Positions 35,956 to 47,278 of a DNA stretch of 64,000 bases are shown piece by piece. Below the pieces are notes generated by a model. The model was not told where the DNA came from. It worked only from the letters and a program-made list of their open reading frames with translations, and made no database searches. The stretch comes from Sordariomycetes sp. S80-01Y (lineage: Eukaryota; Ascomycota; Sordariomycetes). The DNA lies in contig JAXQJY010000027.1 of assembly GCA_037042185.1 (NCBI GenBank), positions 1,798,001 to 1,862,000 of the forward strand, in the 5' to 3' direction. Every line of letters starts with the position of its first letter. Position 1 is the stretch's first letter. Both the position numbers and the translations under genes were made by a program.

Positions 35956-36863
35956 TCTCAGCAATTTGTTGGAGTCCAGTCTCCGAAAGTGGTGCTTACA
36001 GCTGGTTGTGTGGTCGTGCCATCTTTGGAAGTGAAGTTTGCGATCTTGCCGAGACGGACGTCCGACGACGTAACAGCATAGCAAGGCTCGAGACTGGCGA
36101 TGATTTTAGATGGATGAGAAGTCTGAGAAAAGGGTTTCTCGAGGGTAAACGAGAAGATGGAAAATTGTGCATGTGTGAGAAGCAAATCACAGGTGTCCTC
36201 TGTCTTGAGCTTCCGAACTTAACTCCAGACCAAGCTTTGCAGGCGCAAAGCATGGTCTGGGAACGCTATCACTTGATAGATGCAATCCTGAGGGCTACCT
36301 GCGAACATGGACATGGTGTTCTGCATGAGAGTCTTGATATGACTTAGGTCCACCGGGCCTGCTGTGAGCCAGGGAGAATCATGAAAAGAGGAATGGCAAA
36401 CTGCAGAGCTAGAATCAAAAGGATCTATGCTATGGAAGATGTAGGCGAGTCTGTTTTTTCCGGATGATGAGCCGCTCCCTTGACCAGACCGCAACACGGG
36501 ATGCGGAATCATTTCGGATCTCGAGAGACTTTTGCGCCCAGTGCAATACGTGAGGCCATCGCGAAGTCTACCTTGGGTGGAGAGAGGGCGAATGGTAGAG
36601 GTGAGGATATGCCTCAGGCATCTGCAGGAATTTTCTTGGCTGATGGATCAGGCCTAGCGCCACTGTTGTGCTCAGTCATCACCACTAACAGCGAGCGCCG
36701 AAACTCCGCTACAAACCTCATGCTCTTTGATCTGTATCAATATGCCGGAGCCTCATCGATTTCGGCTATTTCGTCGATACAAGCATCCGAAGAAGTCGCT
36801 TCGTAATCACTGAGAGTCAGTTGAGTGTCTGCTCGGCCCGCTGACGTCCGTTGTGGCGGCGCC
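35956..36863. other. Divergent promoter region with possible upstream exons
   Basis: About 0.9 kb between the minus-strand unknown and the Zn2Cys6 gene. The left half (35958-36400) contains protein-like minus-strand frames that may be 5' exons of the unknown gene. The right 350 bases are likely the shared promoter. Confidence 0.4.
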
Positions 36864-38573
36864 ATGTCAGAGGTCGTCACGCCCAATAAACGCTGTCACA
36901 ACTGCCGAAGACAACGGCTACGCTGCGATCGCTCGTACCCACACTGTAACAAGTGTGTTCTGGCGGGCAAGGAATGTCTGGGCTATGGGCAGCTCTTCAG
37001 GTGGACCGGTAGCATCGCCTCCAGAGGCAAGCTAGCCGGGAAAACCTCGAGTGCTGACACCAACTATTGTCGAACGCCGACCCTGAAGTTGGGCTCAGCA
37101 AGCGCCAGCTCGTCAAGAGCTTCAACACCACAGATTGATTCGCCAGTTTCCAGACACGATGAGCCGGAGCCGCGAAGCGATGGAGAATGGCAGGTGGTTC
37201 CCTGGACCGAAACCGTTGATGACTATCCTCCGCAGCCATGGGTCTTGGCCGATCCCTTAGTTCAAGACCTATCTCATGACTATCGCTACTATCTAACTTA
37301 CTGTGGGTTGGACTCGCTCAACTTGAATGCTCATCACTGACGACAGCTTCAGTCACTACGCGGTTTTGCAAGGACCTTGTCTCGTACGATGTACCTGACC
37401 GCAACCCATTTCGAGGTCTGGTCCCGCTCACTATGAAGAACCCTCTTCTGCAGCATATTATTGTAGCTGCATCGGCAGCTCACATGTCAAATCTTATGCG
37501 CCCGTCCTTGCCACGCCTCCAACAGGGCAACTCACAGGTAGTTCGCTTCGCCAGCACCGAAGCCTCGAGTCGAGCGCTGAGAGATGCTCTGATCGCCAAG
37601 CAAGAAGCTCTCAAACTGATGCACAATGCCGTTCAAAATATTGACTCGGTTGGAGTTGATGTTGTTCTGGCTGCTTCATTGTTCTTCATCAACGTCGAGC
37701 TCATCGAATCCGGGAAGCATGGCTGGCAAGCACACTTAGAGGGCGCTGGAAAGATTATGAGCTTACTGGGTCCTACCGACGGTGCCAGTCGCGATTTGAG
37801 GGATTACATGCTGTCTGACTGCTTCTGGTGAGTGGACAGAGTTCCTGTTGCTATGAGTTACTCTAACAAACTTCAGCTACTTCGTCTTGGCCTCTGCTTT
37901 CACCCATTCGACGTCCAACCTGCAGACATATTTCGAGTCGTCTCAGATCCCTCTGATACTGGAGCGAGCTACCGCGAACAGCTACATGTGTTGCCCTCCC
38001 CAAGTTCTTGAGACACTCTACGCCGCGGCGCAGTTGTCTAATGTTAAAGTAGAAGACGACAAGTCTCGCCATCAAGTAGCAGCGGCTGGCTTGGAGCTTT
38101 TGAAAAAGGCCCAAGACATCGACATCCGCGCTTGGGCGATCGATGCTCTGAACATCTCGTACCTGCAAGGTATACCCTTGGCGAGCCGTGTGAACGCCGG
38201 GTCGGCCCATCGGCTGGCAGCCTGCCTGTACATTGTCCAAGCTATTGAGCCAGTCACCGACATAGTTGACAGCCAAACTATCCACGACTTCAACGAAGCG
38301 CTTTTCGACCAGCTCGAGAGAATACCACCCGATGATCCGAATTTCAAAGCGACCAGCTGGCCCACGTTTATCGTTGGCGCTGCAGCGACGGATGCCGAGA
38401 GGCGCACCTGGACGATGGATAGACTCCAGAAGCTCGTCGCGATTTGTCCATGGGGCTTCTTCTACACGGCGATGGAGACGTTGCAGGTCATCTGGAGTGC
38501 TCATTGCCCGCAGGAGCTCAAGACATGGGTCCAAACACTCAAAGATCCCCGGATGAACTTCCTGATGGTTTGA
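36864..38573 (+). CDS. Zn(II)2Cys6 transcription factor, ACR-2-like
   Basis: Exons 36864-37302, 37353-37827 and 37877-38573 give 536 residues. I start at the ATG at 36864; the frame is open further upstream but only from a GTG. The zinc cluster is complete at Cys11, 14, 21, 28, 31 and 38 with family spacing (C-x2-C-x6-C-x6-C-x2-C-x6-C). Its wording (RCHNCRRQRLRCDRS, ECLGYG) matches the acriflavine sensitivity control protein acr-2 of Neurospora and its relatives. The rest fits the Fungal_trans_2 domain, including NPLLQHIIVAASAAHMSNL in the middle. Intron 1 acceptor is chosen at 37352, where the joined codon gives YFTTRFCKDL; a nearer AG would also be in frame. Such regulators act in the nucleus; acr-2 affects drug resistance, but the targets here are unknown. 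Confidence 0.92.
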
Positions 38574-41500
38574 ATTCGCGGGCGGGGAAGTTTCCAAGAC
38601 TTCCAAGTTTCCAAGCCCTCCTTTTTAGAGCGCTATGGCCATCAAATTGGCAGCGCACAGGGTTTGAGACTTGCATCAATTTGAACGGCCCATCAGGACT
38701 GATTGGTTCCAAGGCGATCTCCATCAGGACGCTCTATCCCCATCTCTTCCTGATTAGCGCAGAAGCAAGGTTTGGCAGGCGTTCTTGGATGGTGACCCAT
38801 GGACAACCACTATCATATACAACAGTCAGGAATCGACCTTGCTGTCAGTGGTGGCTCCTTATGCCAGCTACGGCAGCCTCCTATGACTCAGCGAAGACGC
38901 CCTTCAACCAAGCAAAGGCCCGTTTCGAAGTTAAGGAGTTAGGATTACGACATGCCCTAGGGCCGTTGACAGCTGCATCGGGTATCGTTAAGCCTGATTG
39001 TCTTTGGTCAAGCCCGGTGCCTGTGAGATAAACGTCGGCTGAAGCGGGAAAGAGGGCGAGCTTATGAACTCGTCTGTCCAGCGCCAACAGAAGCTCGTTC
39101 AGCCATTGCGAGACAGCCGGATGCCACGCTCAGAGCAACATAAACTCACAATCATAGTGCGAAGATGAAATAGTTCACTTCGCTCCTCAAGCGCTGGAAC
39201 TGTTCTTGATTGCTTCGCAACACTCGGCCTGGGTCTCTGGTCGTGGCAACAGAGACGAACCAGAAGCAACAAATACTACATTGGGACAACTGGACCAGTC
39301 AGTGTTTATCCTGTAAAGTGGATGAAGGCGCATTCCATGAGACAGCCGTGAGCCTCTTTAGAATAGTCAAAAGCTGTTTGATTTTCACAAAGGCCAGCCT
39401 AATCAACCTATAATTCAATAGACAGAAATTCAAAGACGCTGAGACCTGTGAAGGTCAGGGAAATGTATTAAGCTTGTTTTCCTCCCATGTCTCGAGCTGC
39501 CATAGCGCACGAAATGTCCCAAGTTCTCTATCCTGAAGCTGTATCAAGCTTTTTACTGTTCTTGGAGTGTCCAGCAGGTTCTCGACTGAAGCTTGAGCCA
39601 TATTCCGTCGAAGGTTCCAAGCCACTTAATCTGCGGAGCCTCTGGAAGGGCGGTTACACGGGGCTACTATGGTCGCCGGCTGCGCTTCAACCCATAGTTT
39701 GGAGTCGTCTTCTCTCTTACGGAAGGCAGATGAATCTTGACGTGTCTGCTGCCTTGCGTCTAGGCATCGTTTCCAGAAACGACAGGTCCCGGAGACAAGT
39801 GACTACGCAATTACGCGCGGGCGCATCTGGCCTGAGCCCACAACACCCGCCCAAATTGATGCCCAAGGAGCCCATGAGCTCACGATTGTGATTCCTAAGA
39901 AGTGTACGAACTTTTTGTGCGCTTGACAGCGCAGAGAGGTAGGTGTCGAGGTCGCGAAGGCACGGTGGCAGGCAGACGGAGAGCAGCCAAATAGTGCATC
40001 CACTCCTTGATTGCTCTTTTCTCTCCTCTCTTCTCTTCAAGCTCGAAAATTTGCACATATGTGTATGCATCCGACGACAAGCCTTTGGGGAACACACGTA
40101 CGGTCTTCTTGCATAGCCGCGTTGATGCCCAAGGCAGGTTTGATGGGAAGCTCTCACAGGTCCAATAGAGGAAAACATCATGCACAACGACAGCACGAGC
40201 CGAGCCGAGCCGCTCTCATGTACATTCCTTGATAACGCAAGTTTCTAATTCTTCCCCGGCCGCATCTCAGGCTTAAGCAAGAAGAGAACAGTCGCCGTCG
40301 GTGAGAGTTGCGCCCCGAGACCATTAGCGATCAAGAAGCGTTTCGGGTCATCAATCTCCCTAGTTCAAGCTGTACGTCACCTCTAGATGACCCGAGGTTG
40401 GACCAGGCGTACAGGAGTCACGATGGCCTCCACAAACTCTTCACCGAGCGACCTACTCCTCCCCACCAATCCCATCGTCATCTCGAAAGAAAAGACCACC
40501 TTTTGCACCATCTGCAATGCAGGATAGAGCTCCAGAGCTACGTATGAGGCTTCTTTTGGCAAGGGTTACGCTGCTTGAGCTGTGCAGCTGCGGATGCAGG
40601 CTACGGGCCCGCGAGCATGAGGATGCATGGATTTCCTTAGTTCTCCACGAAAGATCATCCTCGTGGGTTGTTGCAGACGGCAACCGAAACTAGGGGACTT
40701 CAAGTACGGATACATCTGCAAGGCGACCGAGCTAAGTTGCTCATGAGATGGGGTTGTCCTGGGTTGAGCAGCTCCTTGTGGATTTGCTATCAAATGCATG
40801 CAAAGGTCGCATCGCCAAAAGCGCTCCGCGAAATTCCCAATTGGCGGTGTAAAGCTTCGTTGGCTTCGAGGCCAGGAAGTCTAGGCCTGTCGTCAGGTGA
40901 GGCGGTGAGATAGCGGCTCGGATCCCGTTGACGCGATGGCACCGCCGACCAGCCGCGCAAGGTCCTTTCAGAAACGCATCACCGTGCTGGGGGAAGATTA
41001 AGAGAGGCAGAAATTTTGCAGATTGGTGTGTATTTCCGGAGATGTTTTGACGGTGCCTTTTGAGGTCGTGCGCCTTAGAGGGTCATGCCCCTGCCACCAT
41101 GTGCCACGCTCTTAGAAGTGTGGAAATAGAACACCACCATTTCAACAGGCAGCAGAATAAGTTCCATGCTGATTGGATGTTAATTCAAGAGACACGTATA
41201 GGAGAGATCAAGGGGCCCTGTCAACGATCACCATAGGGTCAAGGCGACTGAATCCTGGAGCTTCAAATCGCGAGTCCCGCGTAGAGCATAGCCCCAAACA
41301 AGCCACACCGATGACAAAACTTGGGCACATTCATGCTGAAACGTGAACTTCTGGATCGTGGGAGCTCTGGCAACGATCCTTTCTGGGGAAGGCATTCGCC
41401 CAATCTAGAAGAGCCTTCGGCGTCAGCCTCACCCCGAGGGCACTTTGGGCTACGCGTCGTCGTGGAGGTCGATCACAGGACAGGTTGCCTTGAGAGGCGC

Positions 41501-44052
41501 AGAGCACTTTACTTCGTCACCTGAAGCCTCGCTGGATAAATTCACAGTACATTGAGGGTACTCGAGGCGCTCGTTGTCATACCGCGGGCCATGAAGCCAT
41601 TCTGAGGCCCACGGGAGCCGCGTCTCCCAACGCCCCGAAACGGCGCAGCGACGGCAACAACCACGTCGACCCCGAAGGACTGCAGTGCGGATGCACTACC
41701 TTGTACTACCAATCTTGTACTACAAGTGAAAGAACTCCATCTCTGTCATTTGCTATGCTCCCTATGTGCTGTCACAGGGCTGCGGCCGTTGCTTCTCTGT
41801 GCTGCCATTGCTTGAGAGACTGGACGATCCACGGATACTGCTGATACAGGCAACAACAACAACCCGCCTAGGCCTCAAAACGATCGTGAAAAAGTCACAG
41901 AGATGCTTCTTAAACCAATCTACTCTCTACAGTGAATTTACGCGCCTGACAGAAGACTAAAGGCTCGGCTGCGCCGCATACTCCGTGTTAGTCCCATAGC
42001 AAAGAAGGCGACGATGGGATTTTGGGGCAGCCACATTGAGAGGATCAGAAAAGGCGATTGCATCGGCCTCGGACAATTCACAGAACGGTTACAACCCGAG
42101 CTGACCTGCGACGGACGCGAGGGGGGGCGCAGGATCTTACATTCTCCCCCGGACTGTCAGCATCATCAGACTATCTCGGACGCCTCGCGTGCTAAGACGT
42201 GCATCGCCCATCGGATTTGCTTCGTGATATCAGAACAGCCGCATTGTCATTTGACCACTTGACTCCGGATTCCTAAAAGAGAATATCGTGCTTCCTCCTC
42301 CTCCTCCATGTCAGCTTATGGATTGCTCCAGGCCTTTGCATCTTATGTCCCAAATAGGGCGATGGGAACGCCCTCAGCGTGCCAGCGAAGCTAGAGCGCG
42401 AGATTCAAAACTGACCCGAGCGATCCGCCAACTGAGAATTCCCACACCGAGGTAATGAATCGCGGAATCGGCGCAACCTTGCGCAAAGCTTAGATATGAC
42501 TCCGTCGCGGAACAGGACCGTGTTCTGCACCTCGCGTCAGCCGCACGGAGACATGCGCTGGACTCGCCTGTGCCGCATCACCAGAAAGTTTACGACCCCA
42601 GCTCCTGGGTCTGCCTCGAGGTCCTCGATAGTGGCGTGCAAACCCTCACAGACCCCTACATAACGCCATGTTCTCATTTCACATGATCTTTGACTCACGT
42701 GATTTCTCCCTGTGCAATACTAGTCTAGTACTATCTCAGCTCAGCTACTTGCACTTCTGGTCGAACCAACCGCATATGTAATATCCTGAGCCATCGGGAG
42801 GCAGCCTCGCCGTGCCACTGGAAAATGATCCACACTGGCACCTCTGCCAGCGGACCCGCTTCCCACAAGGCGTCCAGAATATGGAACCCCGCCTGCAAGG
42901 GAACTTAGCAAAAATCCCCCTTCTTCCGCCGCCTTGCGGGGGGCCCGTCAGGCTGGTCCCCCACTGGACAGGGAATATGCAGGACAAATCCATCTGCGTA
43001 GACACGAGGGAGAAGGGCGTTCCCCCGGGGATTCCAGAAATCTAGAAGCGTCGTTCTATTTTCTAGAAGTCCTCTCAGTCTACTAGATTTCGACTCGCGT
43101 GTCTGCTGATCCGGCTTGGCCCGAGGCTCTGGAACTGGCGTACCTGGTGGTTGGGTCGCGGTGCTGCTGCTGTGCATCGGTAGCCCCCGTCGTGCGGACG
43201 GTTGGCCGACGCTGCCTGCCTTCTCTTCGAGCGGCTGATAGACCGCTTTGCGAGCTGGGCTTGAGCCTTGTCTCTGATTAGACCAAGGTACCTTAGTCCA
43301 GTGCATATTGGAGTACTTGTTGCCGGCCCGTGGAACTTTGAGACGCCACACCTTGAGGACCCATCCTCGAGGTTGCTCGGCCGCTGTAACCGCCAGCCGT
43401 CATGTGCAAGACGTCCATAGTTGGCTTTGCGGGCAATAGAACCAGAACATCTTTCTCATGTGATGATGGGAATGATTGCCACGTCTCGTGAGATTGTAAT
43501 CACAGCACCGGTCTGGCCTCAGCACCACGTATGACCACCATCACCAACACCTCGTTCAGCATATGCCTGCCCGTCGAGGCTCGCGGCGCGAATGGTTTTA
43601 ACAGATTATTGTCGGTTGCGCACCCACCTCGCCCACCCCTCTTGAATATCATAACACCTCCGCTTCGTCTGTGCGCGGGTCGGTGAAGCGATCGCACGCA
43701 AATGCGCACTCGAAGAGAAGTCCTAGACAAAAAGTTTTCTGCGAATCTTCACTTGGTTTTCAGCTGCAGCCTGTCTACTTTATTTTGACACCTGTCTCCG
43801 GAAGATTGCACAGTTACACCCAACATGCAAGGCGACCACTGCATGCAGGTGATTCAGTCCGGCACTGGTCCGAGCACCTAGAGCAGCATTTTGGGGAGCT
43901 CGAAGCGCAAGCCAACGATGAGACTGTATCGGAATGACATGCGCGTGACATCAATGTGAAGTGGTAATGACCTCAGTGGACCAGAGCCACACCATTGCCG
44001 GCTCAATTGTCCTCGATCCTTTGCGCTTTGGTCGAGCACCAGGTCATGGGCG
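38574..44052. other. 5.5 kb gene-poor region
   Basis: No gene is supported. A plus frame at 39487-39891 starts with ATG but has no motif and is overlapped by an equally long minus frame. A minus frame at 42905-43306 (133 residues) has a partly plausible end (RLRGLLENRTTLLDFWNPRG) but no other support. A (CCT)n run lies at 42294-42307. The region is otherwise plain. Confidence 0.5.
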
Positions 44053-44902
44053 TCATTGCTGTTGGTTCGCGGGGGGTCGACTTCGGGAATGAAGGCGTAA
44101 CAAGGCAGGAAAGGCAGCGAGCAGAAAAGCAAAGGCGTAGTCCACATTGCTAGGTGACTTGGAGATCTGAAACCTTGGTTCCGACGGACCCTGGCCGTTT
44201 TCGCGTGCTTTATTGGTACCACCAACGGGGTGAGGCTGGAGTGGTTCCCGCGGCTGGGGCGCCTTGTTCCCCCACGTTGCTTGTCCAAGTACTGTGACAT
44301 GATCAACACACAGGGCCCGGATAACATTACGCTGACTTACAGTGCACTTTGCATATGGCCCCAAACAGGAACGTGCTTGGGTTGAAGCAGACGTAGTCGT
44401 ATGGGGGTAAAGTGGGGTCCATTGTGATGTGATAACTGTCTATCAATCTAGTAGTTTCCATTACTGAATACATTAGGAACCCAGTTCCGAAACTCCAAAG
44501 GCTATGCAACAGTATGGGAAACGTCGCCACAGGGCAGGACGAGTTTGCGTGGATCCACGGGTACAACGTATTTCTGCTAAATCTGCTCTTCCAACCGACT
44601 TGACTTACATAGGGCATGGCCCGGGTCAAATTGAGAGCGTAACGTTTATTGGTGGAGGGATCTGTGGCTATTGGCCTGTAGTCGACCTTATAAGCCTTCC
44701 CCCTCGAGTCGTGTAGAAGAGCTTCACTAATGAGAAGTATTCTTCTAAGCACGGGGACTTTGCTTCTGAAAAAGCATCCGACTAGCATTGAGATCAGCAT
44801 TGTGAACAGGGCAAGGTATGACGAGAAGAGGAGGCATAGAATGGATCTAGAAAGCAAGAGAAGTACTCACTCTCCGAAAATTTCAGCACCGGGAGCCCAC
44901 AT
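44053..44902 (-). CDS. Small five-exon protein of unknown function
   Basis: Exons 44902-44871, 44765-44609, 44573-44531, 44463-44341 and 44291-44053 join in phase to give 197 residues. Three introns have strong donors (GTGAGT, GTAAGT, GTAAGT) and CAG acceptors. Intron 3 has a weak GTGGCG donor but a CTAAT branch point. If it is not removed, the protein stops at 44502 after 86 residues. Exon 1 encodes MWAPGAEIFG, exon 2 a basic helical stretch ending TNKRYALNLTRAMPY, exon 4 DPTLPPYDYVCFNPSTFLFG, and the last exon a Pro-rich linker and a hydrophobic patch (DYAFAFLLAAFPALL). I do not recognise it. It starts 107 bases past the stop of the Est1-domain gene on the same strand. Exons 4 and 5 are the best supported join. 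Confidence 0.45.
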
Positions 44903-45009
44903 TGTCTCCTCGGGAGTTTGAGGAGGTCGCCGTCAAGGAGGCTGCGAGGTCTCAGTGCCCACCACGGGGTGGATGAGGCTATTGGGGCAGCTTCCCGCGC
45001 GTATCCCCG

Positions 45010-47278
45010 TCATAGAACGACGTCGTCTGCTGCAGCAGAGTAAGGCTCCGTTACTCCGAATTTGCGAGCACCCTCATCCCAGGTAAGCCACAAGCCAGAG
45101 GATGCTAGCCGACGGCCGATCCAAAGCAGGCGCTCCTTCCTGGCATCCGTCATTGATGCTAGTTCAAAGTACTTCTCGTCTTCCTCGACTTTGCTATCAA
45201 GGAACCACGATGCAGGGTAGTAGTCCTCAGTGTAGACGAGGCCACGCATTGCGTAATCTTCCGGCAGCGGGCGTGGGGTGTCACTCCGATAAGGACCGGG
45301 GAACTCCTCGGAATCGATCCGGAGATCAAATTTACATGAGCGGTAAAGGTGATTGAGCATCACAGCGGTAAGCTTCCAAGGGAAATGCTGCTTGAGGTGA
45401 TCCATGGCCGTAGGATAGCGCGAACAGTGGAACATGAATGCCAGGATCGTGTGAAGGAAAGGCAACGTATTGGGATCTCCCCATCTCCGGATGGCGACTT
45501 CATAAGACTCCATCATAAATCTCCGTGCTTTGGGGAAATTCTCGTCAGGCTTAGCATTCGGTGCTTCATCCTCAGACGCCTGGATTTCCTCTGGTCTTTG
45601 TCTGATTATTTTAGACAAGAAGTGGTCTTCGGCACCGTAACCCATTAATGCGCAGGCCAAAGGGATGCCGGTATAGTATCTTTGAAAAGCATTAGAAATA
45701 AGAGGGAGGAAAGCAATTATTCGCACTTACCCAATCTCGAGCCAACGCTTAGTGACCCTTCCGATTTCCGCATCGAGGAGCTTTAGAAATTCGTCAATAG
45801 ACTTATCCAACAAGTCTTTGCGTTTGTTGGAGAATAGGATCGCATGAGCACGAACGAACGACTCGTCGACCGCCGGCAGGCTAGGCGGCTCCTCTGAGAA
45901 CAGCGGGTCGAAGAGAGACATGATGCTCTCCTTCGCCGTTGGGAATGGGATTGGTACGCAGAGTGACTTGACGTAGAAGTACAGCTGTTGCACCGCCTTG
46001 GGGCGGGCGAGAATCGCAAGGTGATGATAAAGCCTTCCAGTGGTGGGGGCCTTGTCTGACGCCTTACAATACCAGGACCTCGCTACGTTCGTCCAGGTCT
46101 CGCGATCCTTGACGTCGGTCTCCTCGATAGCCATGCGGTAGCGCGCGAGATCGCCCAAGCATTCTACCCAAACATCTCGGAAAGCAGTGACGGTTTCATA
46201 GAGCAGGGCCATCATACCGTACGCCAGGTATATGAATGTCAACATCTGGTCATAAGAGTGAGGAAGTCTGTGTCTCAGCAGCTCCAGGAATGAGTGTATG
46301 CCATGCCGCCACATTCGTGCTGGCATGGCGTACTTGGCAGCCAGACGTTTCAGAGCCTCGCTCGCAACCGGATGCTGCGAGGCAAGGAAGAAGTCATGAT
46401 GCTCGTGTAACAGGGTCCTATGCAAGGCTATGAGGGCCTGCCATTGCTCTCCGCTAAGCTGATGATCTGTGTTTGATGACTGTGCCGTATCAACTTCGAT
46501 ACACTTACTCTCGATCATAACGAGACCCGTGTAAATGCCTTTGACCTCGGCGACTAGCTGCTCGTGTGAGATGGCCTTTGTCTCTAGCTGGGGGACTAGG
46601 TGCGTGTTGGGGCGGTCCGGGTCGACGGGGATAGGGATAGGGTCCGGAACTTCAGCCGAAGGCACGGTGCGTGGCTGTTGATGCATCCTCCCCCCACGCC
46701 GGCTGCTCTTTTGGGAAGACTTTGGTCGCGTGGGGTCTTGTTCTGGGTTGAAGAGTTGGCGGCCCGAAGGTGGGCGCCGGTGACGCCCGCGGTCGAAGTC
46801 GTCGGGCGGTGGCCGGGCCCTACTGCGGCCTGGCGTGGAAGTCGTGGGGGAAGAACCTCGCTGCTGTATGTCCGAGGCAGGCGGTGAACGTATTTTCTTC
46901 GTCTCTCTCTCGTCGTCATCATCCGGTTCCGGGCCTCCCTCTGCTTGCGTCGGGCCGTCGCGGCTCGTGCCGGATACGGGTCGTTTACGCGATATTGGCC
47001 TGGCGAGCGGTCAGGAGGATGCGGGAGAATGGGGAGGGGAAGCCAACTCACGTCGACTCAAGGGTCATCTTGTCGAAGGCCTGTGCGATGGCAGTTTCGC
47101 TAGGAGAACCATGCTTCTCAACGTAATGCGCGCGGAAAGCCTCGATGGGTATATCAAGGGGGAAATCTAGGCTGCAGGATGGGCACCTGGGGGTGCGTCC
47201 TCCGGCAGCCTTGTCGCCTTGCTGCCGACTGGCTTTTCGCAGATGTGAAACCCAACCATCTTGAATTTGCTTGCTCAT
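45010..47278 (-). CDS. Est1/Smg-type DNA/RNA-binding domain protein with N-terminal zinc finger
   Basis: Exons 47278-47052, 46999-45731 and 45679-45010 give 721 residues; introns are 52 and 51 bases with GTGAGT/GTAAGT donors. The protein opens with a C2H2-like site (Cys32, Cys35, His51, His56), then a disordered basic and acidic linker (residues about 80-170). After that comes a long helical domain matching the fungal Est1 DNA/RNA-binding family: MPARMWRHGIHSFLELLRHR, then TNVARSWYCKASDKAPTTGR and LYHHLAILARPKAVQQLYFY. Est1/Smg relatives act in telomerase recruitment or nonsense-mediated decay through a 14-3-3-like TPR fold. The C-terminal 240 residues (MGYGAEDHFL onward, with PASWFLDSKVEEDEKYFE) are typical of the Pezizomycotina branch, whose function is not established. 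No PIN nuclease domain is present. Confidence 0.92.
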
